From Salipiger abyssi (lineage in GTDB: Bacteria > Pseudomonadota > Alphaproteobacteria > Rhodobacterales > Rhodobacteraceae), in contig NZ_JAEKIS010000006.1 in assembly GCF_017311415.1 (NCBI RefSeq), positions 226,467-290,466 of the forward strand: DNA of 64,000 nt, written 5' to 3'. Positions within the stretch are counted from its first letter, which is position 1. The number at the start of each line of letters is the position of its first letter. Of this stretch, positions 36,035-45,259 are shown piece by piece. The notes beneath the pieces are model-generated. The model saw nothing but the letters and a program-made list of their open reading frames with translations. It made no database searches and was not told the origin of the DNA. Both the position numbers and the translations under genes were made by a program.

Positions 36035-36900
36035 GCGACGCCGCGCCAGATCTGGGGTCGCGGGAATTCAGCTTCAGCGATCAGGATTTCCGTGCACTTG
36101 CGCAGCTGGCCCGCGCCGAATTCGGCCTCAGCCTTGCCGAAAGCAAGAAGCCGCTGGTCTATTCGCGCCTCGCCCGGCGGTTGCGCGCGCGCCATATCTC
36201 GAGCTTTCAGGACTACATGACTCTGCTCGGCGGGCAGGCGGAGGCGGATGAGCGGCTGGAACTGATCTCGGCGCTCACCACCAATGTGACGAGCTTCTTC
36301 CGCGAAAAGCATCATTTCGACACGCTGCGCCGCGAGCTGCTGCCGGCACTGGCGAAGCAGTCGCGTATCCGCCTGTGGTCCGCCGGCTGTTCCTCCGGGC
36401 AGGAACCGTTCTCCATCGCCATGACCCTGCTAGACGCACTGCCTGAGACGTCCCGGCGCAATGTCCGAATCCTCGCCACCGATATCGACCCCGCCATCGT
36501 GCGCCGCGCCCGGGCTGCGCGCTACCCAAAAGAAGAGGGAGAGACCATCCCCGCCGAGCTGCGCCGGACCTGGACAAAGCTTTGCGCCGAAGATGGCGAC
36601 CAGGTCGAGATGGCAGAGACGACGCGTCAGATGATCTCTTTCGCCGAGCTGAATCTAATCGAGCCCTGGCCCTTCCACGGCCCCTTCGACGCGATCTTTT
36701 GCCGCAACGTGGCGATCTATTTCGACCACGACATTCAGAAGACGCTGTGGAGCCGCTTTGCCGGCATGTTACGCGACGGTGGCTTCCTGTTCATCGGCCA
36801 TTCCGAGCGGGTATCCGGCCCGGCGCTGCAGAGTCTCACCACTGCAGGGGTCACCACCTATCGCAAGACATCCGCGGCCGGCCCCGCCGCCGCGACCTAG
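36031..36900 (+). CDS. cheR: Chemoreceptor methyltransferase CheR
   Basis: A 289-residue SAM-dependent glutamate methyltransferase. The N-terminal helical domain precedes NVTSFFREKHHFDTLR. The SAM motif is WSAGCSSGQEPFSIAMTL, and the later motifs FDAIFCRNVAIYFD and FLFIGHSERV complete the family signature. It pairs functionally with cheB downstream. Confidence 0.95.
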   Translation: MSDAAPDLGSREFSFSDQDFRALAQLARAEFGLSLAESKKPLVYSRLARRLRARHISSFQDYMTLLGGQAEADERLELISALTTNVTSFFREKHHFDTLRRELLPALAKQSRIRLWSAGCSSGQEPFSIAMTLLDALPETSRRNVRILATDIDPAIVRRARAARYPKEEGETIPAELRRTWTKLCAEDGDQVEMAETTRQMISFAELNLIEPWPFHGPFDAIFCRNVAIYFDHDIQKTLWSRFAGMLRDGGFLFIGHSERVSGPALQSLTTAGVTTYRKTSAAGPAAAT

Positions 36901-36909
36901 GAGACGACA

Positions 36910-37296
36910 ATGAGTCTAAAAGAATCCCTGCGCGTTATGGTGGTCGACGATATGGCGACGAGCCGCGGCCTGATCACCCAGGCGCTCGACGAGATTGGCA
37001 TCAAGAACTACCAGACCGAGAATGACGGGCAGAAGGCCCTGACCCGCCTCGCCGCCAGCCCCGTGCATCTTGTGCTGTCGGATTTCAACATGCCCAATAT
37101 GGACGGGCTGGCCCTGTTGCAGGCGGTACGCCAGAACAAGGCGACCCAGCGCATGGGCTTTATCCTCGTCACCGGCAAGCCGACGCCCGACATGGTCGCC
37201 GCCGCAAAGAAATGGGGGCTCAACAACATGATCAAAAAGCCGTTCACTTCGCTGTCGATGAAACAATGCATCGAGAGCGTGGTGGGGAAGCTCTGA
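36910..37296 (+). CDS. cheY: Second CheY-like response regulator
   Basis: A 128-residue receiver with D13-D14, phosphoacceptor D58 (LVLSDFNMPNMDGLAL), the threonine in FILVTGKPTP and the lysine in MIKKPFT. It shares the NMPNMDG core with the first CheY but is otherwise clearly different, so this is a second receiver and not a recent duplicate. One of the two may act as a phosphate sink. A GGAGACGAC stretch precedes the start. Confidence 0.9.
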   Translation: MSLKESLRVMVVDDMATSRGLITQALDEIGIKNYQTENDGQKALTRLAASPVHLVLSDFNMPNMDGLALLQAVRQNKATQRMGFILVTGKPTPDMVAAAKKWGLNNMIKKPFTSLSMKQCIESVVGKL

Positions 37297-37297
37297 C

Positions 37298-37654
37298 ATG
37301 CCGCTGAGCGACATTCACCTGTCCCCGTCGGAGGCGACGCGGCTGCTGTCGCAGGAGATCCGTCACCTGCAACACCGGCTGGAACGGCTCGAACAGGGTA
37401 TGGAGCATTTCTACGCCGCGAGCAGCGGGCGGCTCGGGACCGTGGCAGTGACCGCGCTGCAAGAGCTCGACATGCTGGCGCAATCCACCGACGCGCTGGC
37501 CGGCTATGTGGAAAAGCTCTCACCCCGGCTCGATGCGGAAACCGCGCTGGATCTGACGCCCGAGCTGCGCGCCATTCCACTGCGCGCACTCGGCCGGCGG
37601 CTGAGCGGTGGGCAGCAGGAGGATCTGGCGGCCAACGCGCCGGAGCTGTTCTGA
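37298..37654 (+). CDS. Small unknown protein of the chemotaxis operon
   Basis: A 118-residue protein one base after the second cheY stop. The N-terminal half is a probable amphipathic or coiled-coil helix (ATRLLSQEIRHLQHRLERLE), and the middle has TALQELDMLAQSTDALAGYV. Helical proteins of about this size occur at this position in related che operons. A CheZ-like or scaffold role is possible, but no phosphatase motif is obvious. Confidence 0.68.
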   Translation: MPLSDIHLSPSEATRLLSQEIRHLQHRLERLEQGMEHFYAASSGRLGTVAVTALQELDMLAQSTDALAGYVEKLSPRLDAETALDLTPELRAIPLRALGRRLSGGQQEDLAANAPELF

Positions 37655-37780
37655 ACGCGGCGCAGCCGACTCGGCGGGCCCCGCCCACGCTCTCAAGGCA
37701 GCCCATAGCGGGCTGCGGTCAATCCAGTCTCGCCAGCGCGCAAATGCGCGTCTGGCAGCCAAAAAAAGAAGGGGGCGCCG

Positions 37781-38845
37781 ATGACTCCGATCTCGCTGAT
37801 CATCGCCATTCCGGACAGAAGCCTGCGGCGCAGGCTTGCGCAGGAGATGGGGAGCTCGCCCCAGATCGAAGTGATCGCCGAGACCCACGATCTCATGACC
37901 ACCTATGCCGATGTGGAAGAGCGTGAACCGATGGCAGTGCTGATCTCCGGGCAGCTGGCGCGCCAACCGGAATTCGAGGTGATGCGCGCGCTCTTCGCCA
38001 CGCTCGATGTGCGCTGGCTGGTGATCACCGAGCGCCCAGACACCGGCGCGCGTGCGCCGGATTCGCCCTGGGGGCGCAGCTCGGACCTGTTCGCAGTGGA
38101 CACCGGCGCGCCGGCCAGTCTGCTGGTCGAGACCCTGTGCAGCCTCACCCGCACCGCGCGGCGCCCTGGTCGCGCACCCTCTCCGCCCCTCGGCACACGC
38201 GCCCCGGCGCAGCCGCGGGGCGAGGCGCCGTCGCTCGGCCACAGCAACCGCTTCATCCTGATCGGCGCCTCCACCGGCGGGGTCGATGCGCTGCTGACCG
38301 TGCTCTCCGCCTTTCCCGCAGATTGCCCGCCCACCTTCATCGTGCAGCATACCGGCGGCGGATTCGGCGAAAGCCTGACGCGGCTGCTCGACCGGCAATG
38401 CGCCGCCGAGGTCCGGCCCGCGCGCGACGGCGACCGGATCGGGCACGGGCAGATCGCGCTTGCCGCGGGCAGCCGGGCGCATATGCGCCTCGCCGGCGGC
38501 AAGCCGATGCGCATCGTGCTGGAGGCGGGTGCGCCGATCTCCGGCCATATGCCCTCTGTCGATGCCATGTTCCACTCCGCCGTGCCGGGGGCGCAGCGGG
38601 CGGTGGCGGCGCTGCTGACCGGCATGGGGCGCGATGGCGCCGAGGGGCTGAAGGCGCTGCTCGACGCCGGCGCGGCGACGATCGCGCAGGACAAGGCCAC
38701 AAGCACCGTCTACGGCATGCCGCGCGCGGCGATGCAGCTCGGCGCGGCTCAGATCAGCCTGCCGCTGCAAAAGATCGGCCCGGCGATCCTGCACGCCTGC
38801 GCCAAAGAAGACACAGGGACCGGCAAGAGGGTGGCAACGAAATGA
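37781..38845 (+). CDS. cheB: Chemoreceptor methylesterase CheB with degenerate receiver domain
   Basis: A 354-residue protein. The C-terminal methylesterase domain has the catalytic triad S163 (LIGASTGGVDAL), H189 (IVQHTGGGFGES) and D284 (TGMGRDGAEGL). The N-terminal receiver-like domain (1-125) lacks the acidic pocket: the start reads LIIAIPDRSLRRRLA, and the expected phosphoacceptor strand is AVLISGQLARQP, with S56/G57 instead of aspartate. CheA phosphorylation therefore probably does not control it in the normal way. It overlaps cheD by four bases. Confidence 0.93.
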   Translation: MTPISLIIAIPDRSLRRRLAQEMGSSPQIEVIAETHDLMTTYADVEEREPMAVLISGQLARQPEFEVMRALFATLDVRWLVITERPDTGARAPDSPWGRSSDLFAVDTGAPASLLVETLCSLTRTARRPGRAPSPPLGTRAPAQPRGEAPSLGHSNRFILIGASTGGVDALLTVLSAFPADCPPTFIVQHTGGGFGESLTRLLDRQCAAEVRPARDGDRIGHGQIALAAGSRAHMRLAGGKPMRIVLEAGAPISGHMPSVDAMFHSAVPGAQRAVAALLTGMGRDGAEGLKALLDAGAATIAQDKATSTVYGMPRAAMQLGAAQISLPLQKIGPAILHACAKEDTGTGKRVATK

Positions 38846-39372
38846 CGCATGCGGCGGAAAAAATCGAAAACGTGATCCAGGGCGAGTACCGCATTTCGGA
38901 CGATCCGACCTGCGTGCTCTCGACGGTGCTCGGCTCCTGCGCGGCGGTCTGCCTGACCGATCCGGTCGCAGGCGTCGGCGGCATGAACCATTTCCTGCTG
39001 CCGCACCGGGCCGGACGCGATGGTGAGGATGTGCGCTATGGCGCCTATTCGATGGAGCTGCTGATCAACGGGCTCCTGAAACGCGGCGCGCGCAAAAACC
39101 GGATGATCGCCAAGCTCTTTGGCGGCGCCAAGATGCTCACCCAGCTGCGCGATATCGGCGATTCCAACGTCGCCTTCGCCCGCGAATTCCTTCAGAACGA
39201 GGGCATCCCCGTCGCCTCGGAAAGCACCGGCGGCAATGCCGCGCGGCGAATCCGCTTCTGGCCGACCGATGGCAGGGTGAAACAGTTCATCGTGCCGGGC
39301 GAGGTCGAGCGCGTGGCACCGCCGGTCGCCGCCCCGGCGCCGCCGTCGCATGGCGAAATCGTGCTGTTCTGA
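38842..39372 (+). CDS. cheD: Chemoreceptor glutamine deamidase CheD
   Basis: A 176-residue deamidase converting receptor glutamines to glutamates. The catalytic residues C33 (LSTVLGSCAAVCL) and H50 (GVGGMNHFLLPH) are present, with the conserved threonine in SESTGG. It ends the operon; the stop is 11 bases from the end of the convergent Anbu gene. Confidence 0.93.
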   Translation: MTHAAEKIENVIQGEYRISDDPTCVLSTVLGSCAAVCLTDPVAGVGGMNHFLLPHRAGRDGEDVRYGAYSMELLINGLLKRGARKNRMIAKLFGGAKMLTQLRDIGDSNVAFAREFLQNEGIPVASESTGGNAARRIRFWPTDGRVKQFIVPGEVERVAPPVAAPAPPSHGEIVLF

Positions 39373-39382
39373 GCCCCGCCGC

Positions 39383-40105
39383 TCAGATCGGATCTATCTG
39401 CTGGAAGGCGTTGCGCAGCGCCTCGGACCAGGCGGCGCTCATCCGGGCAAAGCCCTCGTCATCCGGCTCGATCCGGCGGCGGCGACCGATCTTGAACGCA
39501 TCCGCCTCGATAATGGCGAGGTCGAGCGGCATGCCGACACTGAGATTCGACCGCAGCGTCGAATCCATCGACAGCAGCACCGCCTTCTCGGCATCGGCCA
39601 TGCCGGTGCCGGGCTCGATCACCCGGTCCAGGATCGGCTTGCCGTATTTATGCTCGCCGATCTGCAAGAACGGCGTGTCGGCGGTGGCTTCGATGAAATT
39701 GCCTTCGGGATAGATCAGGAACATGCGCATCGGCCCACCCTTGCGCTGCCCCGCTACGATCATCGAGGCGGTGGCGCCCTGGCTCATGCGCTCCATCCGC
39801 GCCGCAACCTCGGAGGTAACATCCGACAGCATGCTGCCGACGATCTCGGCCACCTGCAACATGGTCGGCGCGGTCAGGATCGACTTGCCGCTTTCGGGGT
39901 CGTCAATGGCGTCGGTCAGCCGCGCCATGGTGGTCTGGGTGATCGACAGCGAGCCCGCCGTCATGATCCCGATGGCGCGCTCGCCCGGTTTTTCGAAGAG
40001 AAACATCTTGCGGTAGGTCGCGATATTGTCGAGCCCCGCATTGGTGCGCGTGTCGGAGAGCAGCACCATGCCCGCGTCAAGCAGCAATCCAACGCAATAG
40101 GTCAT
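39383..40105 (-). CDS. Proteasome-type peptidase Anbu
   Basis: A 240-residue N-terminal nucleophile hydrolase related to HslV and 20S beta subunits. The start at 40105 gives MTYCVGLLLDAGMVLLSDTR, placing the threonine nucleophile at residue 2 after Met removal, as in Anbu. It clusters with a transglutaminase-like protein, an alpha-E protein and a circularly permuted ATP-grasp protein, the defining Anbu neighbourhood. Physiological substrates are unknown; involvement in making or degrading a peptide-like product is proposed. Confidence 0.9.
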   Translation of the reverse strand: MTYCVGLLLDAGMVLLSDTRTNAGLDNIATYRKMFLFEKPGERAIGIMTAGSLSITQTTMARLTDAIDDPESGKSILTAPTMLQVAEIVGSMLSDVTSEVAARMERMSQGATASMIVAGQRKGGPMRMFLIYPEGNFIEATADTPFLQIGEHKYGKPILDRVIEPGTGMADAEKAVLLSMDSTLRSNLSVGMPLDLAIIEADAFKIGRRRRIEPDDEGFARMSAAWSEALRNAFQQIDPI

Positions 40106-40196
40106 TCCCGAATCCCCTGAAGCAACCTGCCCCGCCCCGGCTATAGTGCCGCGCGGCGCACCGGGCAATGGGGGCAAGGCGCCGCGCGCCGCCGCA

Positions 40197-41033
40197 TCAC
40201 TGTGCCTGCTGCTGGCCCGGCGCCGCCGTCACGACGACCTCGACCTTGAGATGTTCCTCCGGCGTGCTGCCCTGCACCACACCGCGAATCGGAGCCGCGT
40301 CCTGCGCATCGAAGCCCGAACCGAGGCGGATATAGCGCTCGTCCGGGCAGCAGCGGTTGGACGGATCGAAGCCGACCCAGCCCAGATCGGGCACGAAAAG
40401 CTCGGCCCAAGCATGGCTGGCCTCATGCGGCTTGCCGTCCTCGTCCACCTGCAAATAGCCGGTGACATAACGCGCCGGAATGCCCGCCACATGCGCGACG
40501 GCAATCAGCGCATGGGCGTGATCCTGGCATACGCCCTTGCCGCCCGAGAGCGCCTCGGCGGCGGTGGTGTGCGGCTTGGTCTCGCCCGGTGCATATTCGA
40601 TGGCCTCGGCGACCGCGCCCGACAGCGCGTGGGCGCGGTCGAGATCGGTGGCCGATTTCATCCCCTCCAGCGCCGAAGCCGAAAGCTCGCGCAGATCGTT
40701 GTCCGGGCGGATGAACCGGGTGGAGCGCAGATAGAGCGAGGCCGGCCCCTTTTCGCGATGATCGCGCAGCACGCCAAAGAGATCGACGGTCTCGACCTCG
40801 CCGGTCACCTCGACGGTCAGCTCGTCGAGCGGGCCGCGCCAGCTCGCCAGCGCCGTGCGGTCGCCGGCGCCGTCGGTGAACTCGGCGCCGCGCAGGGCGC
40901 CTTCGGTCTTCACCTCCCAGGACAGCAGCTTTTGCGAGGCGCAATCGGCCGGCCAGAGCCGCAGCGACTGCACCACCCCGCGCACGGGATGGTCGAAACG
41001 GTAATGGGTGATGTGGCGCACACTCAGTTTCAT
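40197..41033 (-). CDS. Transglutaminase-like cysteine peptidase of the Anbu operon
   Basis: A 278-residue protein. The N-terminal beta-rich domain (MKLSVRHITHYRFDHPVRGV) is followed by a transglutaminase-like core with C169 (GGKGVCQDHAHAL), H207 (ASHAWAELFV) and D223 (GWVGFDPSN) as the catalytic triad. It overlaps the alpha-E gene by four bases, so both are translated together. Confidence 0.9.
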   Translation of the reverse strand: MKLSVRHITHYRFDHPVRGVVQSLRLWPADCASQKLLSWEVKTEGALRGAEFTDGAGDRTALASWRGPLDELTVEVTGEVETVDLFGVLRDHREKGPASLYLRSTRFIRPDNDLRELSASALEGMKSATDLDRAHALSGAVAEAIEYAPGETKPHTTAAEALSGGKGVCQDHAHALIAVAHVAGIPARYVTGYLQVDEDGKPHEASHAWAELFVPDLGWVGFDPSNRCCPDERYIRLGSGFDAQDAAPIRGVVQGSTPEEHLKVEVVVTAAPGQQQAQ

Positions 41034-41983
41034 GCCGGCATCCCATGCAGATAGACATCCTGGACGGTGATCGCGAGCCCCGCGTTGCGCGCCATGAAGC
41101 GCCCGAGGAATTCATGCAGCCCCTCGTCGAAGATATCCTCGACCGTGGCGCGGCTGAGATCGTCGAGCAGCTGATGCGCCACGTCCTGAGCGCGGGTGCC
41201 GGTCTGGTAATTCTCAGCGATATTGTCGAGATGCTCGCAACTCCACCGCACGCAGGACAAAAGCGAGCGCGGGAACTTGCGGTTGAGGATCAGCAGATGC
41301 GCGATCTTCTGCGCGGTGATCTCGCCGGTATAGGTCCAGTTGAAGGCGCGCTGCGCGGTCATCGACTGCAAGAGCAGCGCCCACTGGCTCTGATCGAGCC
41401 CGGAGCCGACATAGGACAGCGACGGCAGCAGCACGTAATATTTCACGTCGATCAGCCGCGCGGTGTTGTCGGCGCGCTCGACCGAGGTGCCGATGCCCAT
41501 GAAATCGTAGCCGTCATTGCGCAGCTGCGTCGCCTGGATGCAGCCCCGCACCAGATGACAGGTGCGCAGCGTCCATTCGCTGAGATCGCTCAGCATGAGC
41601 TTGCTGCGCTCGGTGCGCTGGAGCTGCTTGAGCTCCTGAAAGGCGGAGTTGATCGCATCCCAGACCGGCGCGGTCAGCGCGGTGCGCACCACGCGGGCAT
41701 TCTCGCGCGCGGCATTGATGCAGGAGAGCACCGAGGACGGGTTCTCGGCATCGAAGAACAGCCAGGTCTCGATATTGCGCTGGTTCGGCTCGCCGTATTT
41801 CTCCTTGAACTCCTCCAGCGTGCCCTTGGCCTGAAGCACGGCCTCCCAGTCGTTGCGATAGCCGCCGGAGGGATCGGGCAGCAGCGCGTTGCGGGCGCCC
41901 ACTTCCAGCAGGCGCGCGGTGGTTTCGGCGCGCTCGAGATAGCGGGCCATCCAGTAAAGGTGATCTGCGGTGCGGCTCAGCAT
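41030..41983 (-). CDS. Alpha-E domain-containing protein of the Anbu operon
   Basis: A 317-residue, almost entirely helical protein of the alpha-E family. The N-terminus is the family hallmark MLSRTADHLYWMARYLERAE, and further family sequence includes ERADNTARLIDVKYYVLLPS. No enzymatic activity is known; it always accompanies ATP-grasp and transglutaminase-like partners. It lies seven bases after the ATP-grasp gene. Confidence 0.9.
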   Translation of the reverse strand: MLSRTADHLYWMARYLERAETTARLLEVGARNALLPDPSGGYRNDWEAVLQAKGTLEEFKEKYGEPNQRNIETWLFFDAENPSSVLSCINAARENARVVRTALTAPVWDAINSAFQELKQLQRTERSKLMLSDLSEWTLRTCHLVRGCIQATQLRNDGYDFMGIGTSVERADNTARLIDVKYYVLLPSLSYVGSGLDQSQWALLLQSMTAQRAFNWTYTGEITAQKIAHLLILNRKFPRSLLSCVRWSCEHLDNIAENYQTGTRAQDVAHQLLDDLSRATVEDIFDEGLHEFLGRFMARNAGLAITVQDVYLHGMPA

Positions 41984-41990
41984 GTCGTCT

Positions 41991-43415
41991 TCACTCCGCC
42001 AGGACCCAGGTGTCTTTCACGCCCCCGCCCTGCGAGGAGTTCACCACCAGCGAGCCTTCGGTCAGCGCCACGCGGGTCAGCCCGCCCGGCACGAGTTCGA
42101 TCTTTTCGCCCACCAGGCAGTAGGGGCGCAGATCCACATGGCGCGGCGCGATACCCTCTTCCACGAAGGTCGGGCAGGCCGAGAGCGACAACGTCGGCTG
42201 CGCGATATAGTTTTCGGGGTTTTCGCGGATCTTGGCCTCGAATGCCTCGATGGTGGATTTGTCCGATTTCGGCCCGACCAGCATACCGTAGCCGCCCGAT
42301 CCGTGCACCTCTTTCACCACCAGCTCCGGCAGATGTTCGAGCACGTATTTGCAATCGTCCTTCTTGGCGCATTGCCAGGTGGGCACGTTTTCCAGCACCG
42401 GTTCCTCGCCGAGATAGAAGCGGATCATGTCCGGCACGTAGGTATAGATCGCCTTGTCGTCGGCCACGCCCGCGCCCGGCGCAGAGCAGATCGTCACCCC
42501 GCCCGAGCGGTAGACATCCATCAGCCCCGGCACGCCCAGCATGGAATCGGGCCGGAAACACAGCGGATCGAGGAAACTGTCGTCGATCCGGCGATAGATC
42601 ACATCGACTTTCTTGGGGCCCTCGGTGGTCTTCATCCAGACGAAATCGCCTTCGACGAAAAGATCCTGCCCCTCGACCAGCTCGACCCCCATGAGATCGG
42701 CCAGGAAGGAATGTTCGTAATAGGCGGAGTTGAACTGGCCGGGCGTGAGGATCACGATATTCGGCTCGCTCATACATTTCTTGGGCGCGACCGAAGCCAG
42801 CGTCTTTTTCAAGAGCCCGGCATAGCCATCGACCGGTGCGATGCGGTTCTCCATGAAGAGCTGCGGATACATGCGCATCATGATTTCGCGGTTCTGGAGC
42901 ATATAGCTCACACCCGAGGGGGTGCGGCAGTTGTCCTCCAGGACGTAAAACTGATCCGGCCCGGTGCGCACCAGATCGACGCCGACGATATGGCTGAACA
43001 CACCCTTGGGCGGCATGAAGCCGACGGCGGCCTTTTCATAGGCCTCGTTATTGGTGACCAGATGTTCGGGGATGCGCCCGGCGCGGATGATCTCGCGCCG
43101 CCCGTATACATCGCAGAGAAAGGCGTTCAGCGCCGCGGCCCGTTGTCGGATCCCACGGTCGAGCTTGCGCCATTCCCCGTCGGTCAGCACCCGGGGGAAC
43201 ATGTCGAACGGAATGAGCCGCTCGGGATCGCCACCCTCGCCATAGACGGCAAAGGTGATCCCCACCCGCCGGAACAGCGCCTCGGCCTCGGATTGCTTGA
43301 GGCTTCGGAGCTCCGCAGGCATGGAGCGATACCATTGTTCGAGATTTCGATAGGCGGCGCGAACGTCTTCGCCATTCATCATTTCATTGAAGATCGGGGC
43401 TTGCTTAGCGCTCAT
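41991..43415 (-). CDS. Circularly permuted type 2 ATP-grasp protein of the Anbu operon
   Basis: A 474-residue predicted carboxylate-amine ligase. The start at 43415 gives MSAKQAPIFNEMMNGEDVRA. Family sequences include FGVGWDPTP-like VGVDLVRTGPDQFYVLEDNC and nucleotide-site stretches ENRIAPVDGYAGLLKKTL and VKEVHGSGGYGMLVGP. It is the first gene of the minus-strand Anbu operon. The ligase is thought to build a peptide-like bond; its substrates are unknown. Confidence 0.9.
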   Translation of the reverse strand: MSAKQAPIFNEMMNGEDVRAAYRNLEQWYRSMPAELRSLKQSEAEALFRRVGITFAVYGEGGDPERLIPFDMFPRVLTDGEWRKLDRGIRQRAAALNAFLCDVYGRREIIRAGRIPEHLVTNNEAYEKAAVGFMPPKGVFSHIVGVDLVRTGPDQFYVLEDNCRTPSGVSYMLQNREIMMRMYPQLFMENRIAPVDGYAGLLKKTLASVAPKKCMSEPNIVILTPGQFNSAYYEHSFLADLMGVELVEGQDLFVEGDFVWMKTTEGPKKVDVIYRRIDDSFLDPLCFRPDSMLGVPGLMDVYRSGGVTICSAPGAGVADDKAIYTYVPDMIRFYLGEEPVLENVPTWQCAKKDDCKYVLEHLPELVVKEVHGSGGYGMLVGPKSDKSTIEAFEAKIRENPENYIAQPTLSLSACPTFVEEGIAPRHVDLRPYCLVGEKIELVPGGLTRVALTEGSLVVNSSQGGGVKDTWVLAE

Positions 43416-43886
43416 TGTGTTCCCTTCGCTCTGCGCCTCAAACTCCACGTTTCCGGGCGAGAGGAAAAGGCCCGCCACGAAAATTTTGTCCCTCACATGG
43501 AGCGTCGCCCAATTCTTGGGCATCGCCAACACTCGAATCCCGAGAGGCTCGCCTCAGGGCTGTTTTTCGTACTTATCATGAAAATTATGCAAGCAATCGA
43601 ACACATTTTAAGCACAACGCGCAATATTCGCCCACAAAGCAAGCAAAACCTCCGACTGAGAGACACCTTTCGGAAATTGACGTGGAGGCAGTTCGGCGCT
43701 CCGCTAAGCATCTGGAGTGCTCCAGAGAGGGCATAACAACGGGGATGCTCCGACGCGACGGCACAAAAGCCTGCTCCGTCGGCGCGAAACAAAAACGAAG
43801 CGGCGAGCAGTCATTTTCTGCCCCGCCCGACCGGTGACGGCGGGCGGCGACGGGAGGATCGCGCCGCGCAAAAGGGATGAGTTCTT
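43416..43886. other. 471-base gene-free region between Anbu operon and urtA
   Basis: The region carries the divergent promoters of the Anbu operon and urtA. It is clearly richer in A and T around 43560-43660 than its surroundings. A GC-rich inverted repeat CGCCCG ... CGGGCG sits just upstream of urtA (about 43826-43848). I see no gene and could not assign a definite NtrC or sigma-54 site, although urt genes are usually nitrogen-regulated. Confidence 0.45.
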
Positions 43887-45176
43887 ATGATTAAATCGCT
43901 GAAATTGTCGGGTGTGGCCGCCGCCGCCCTGTTCGCGGCCGGCACGGCCTCGGCACAGGACGTGTCCTGCCCGATCAAGGTGGGCGTCCTGCACTCGCTT
44001 TCGGGCACGATGGCAATCTCGGAGACCACACTGAAAGACACGATGCTGATGCTCGTCGAGGCGCAGAACGAGAAAGGCGGCCTGCTGGGCTGCGAGCTCG
44101 AGGCTGTGGTGGTCGACCCGGCGTCCGACTGGCCGCTCTTCGCCGAAAAGGCGCGCGAGCTGCTGACCGTGCACGATGTCGACGTGATCTTCGGCAACTG
44201 GACATCCGTGTCGCGGAAATCGGTGCTGCCGGTGATCGAAGAGCTGAACGGCCTGCTCTTCTACCCGGTGCAGTACGAGGGCGAGGAAAGCTCGAAAAAC
44301 GTGTTCTACACCGGTGCCGCGCCGAACCAGCAGGCGATTCCGGCGGTGGATTACTACCTGGAAGAGCTGGGCGTCGAGAAATTCGCGCTGCTCGGCACGG
44401 ACTATGTCTATCCGCGCACAACCAACAACATTCTGGAATCCTACCTCAAGGACAAGGGCATTCCCGAAGAGGACATCTTCGTCAACTACACCCCGTTCGG
44501 CCATTCCGACTGGGCGACCATCGTCGCCGATGTCGTGGCGCTGGGTGAGGACGGCAAGCAGGTGGGCGTGGTCTCGACCATCAACGGCGACGCCAATATC
44601 GGTTTCTACAAGGAACTCGCCGCCGCCGGCATCTCCGCCGACGACATTCCCGTCGTGGCCTTCTCGGTGGGCGAAGAGGAACTTTCCGGCCTCGACACCT
44701 CGAACCTGGAGGGCCATCTCGCCGCGTGGAACTACTTCATGTCCGCCGACACGCCGGCCAATGCCGAATTCATCGAGCAGTGGCATGCCTTTATCGGCGA
44801 TGACGCCCGCGTCACCAACGACCCGATGGAAGCGCATTACATCGGCTTCAACATGTGGGTGAACGCAGCGACCGAGGCCGGCACCACCGATGTCGACGCG
44901 GTGCGCGAAGCGATGTGGGGCCAGGAATTCCCGAACCTGACCGGCGGCACCGCCGTGATGGGCGTGAACCACCACCTCGCCAAGCCGGTGCTGATCGGCG
45001 AGATCCGCGCCGATGGTCAGTTCGACATCATCAGCCAGACCGATCCGGTGCCGGGCGATGCCTGGACCGACTTCCTGCCGGAATCCGCGGTGCTGAAGTC
45101 CGACTGGAAAGATCTCGAATGCGGTATGTACAACACCGAGACCTCGACCTGCGTGCAGATCAAGTCGAACTACTGA
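43887..45176 (+). CDS. urtA: Urea ABC transporter substrate-binding protein
   Basis: A 429-residue periplasmic binding protein with signal peptide ending GTASA. The mature start CPIKVGVLHSLSGTMAISET is the hallmark of UrtA, and the GNWTSVSRKSVLPVIEELNG and FYPVQYEGEESSKNVFYTGA segments match UrtA/FmdD-type proteins. Its four companion genes follow in the standard order, supporting urea rather than amide uptake. No urease genes are in the window. Confidence 0.93.
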   Translation: MIKSLKLSGVAAAALFAAGTASAQDVSCPIKVGVLHSLSGTMAISETTLKDTMLMLVEAQNEKGGLLGCELEAVVVDPASDWPLFAEKARELLTVHDVDVIFGNWTSVSRKSVLPVIEELNGLLFYPVQYEGEESSKNVFYTGAAPNQQAIPAVDYYLEELGVEKFALLGTDYVYPRTTNNILESYLKDKGIPEEDIFVNYTPFGHSDWATIVADVVALGEDGKQVGVVSTINGDANIGFYKELAAAGISADDIPVVAFSVGEEELSGLDTSNLEGHLAAWNYFMSADTPANAEFIEQWHAFIGDDARVTNDPMEAHYIGFNMWVNAATEAGTTDVDAVREAMWGQEFPNLTGGTAVMGVNHHLAKPVLIGEIRADGQFDIISQTDPVPGDAWTDFLPESAVLKSDWKDLECGMYNTETSTCVQIKSNY

Positions 45177-45259
45177 TCTGACACCAAAGCGGCGGGCGCG
45201 CAGCTCCCTTTCGTGCCCGCCGTCCCAACGATCGTCCCTCTCCTCCGCAAAGGCTCTCC

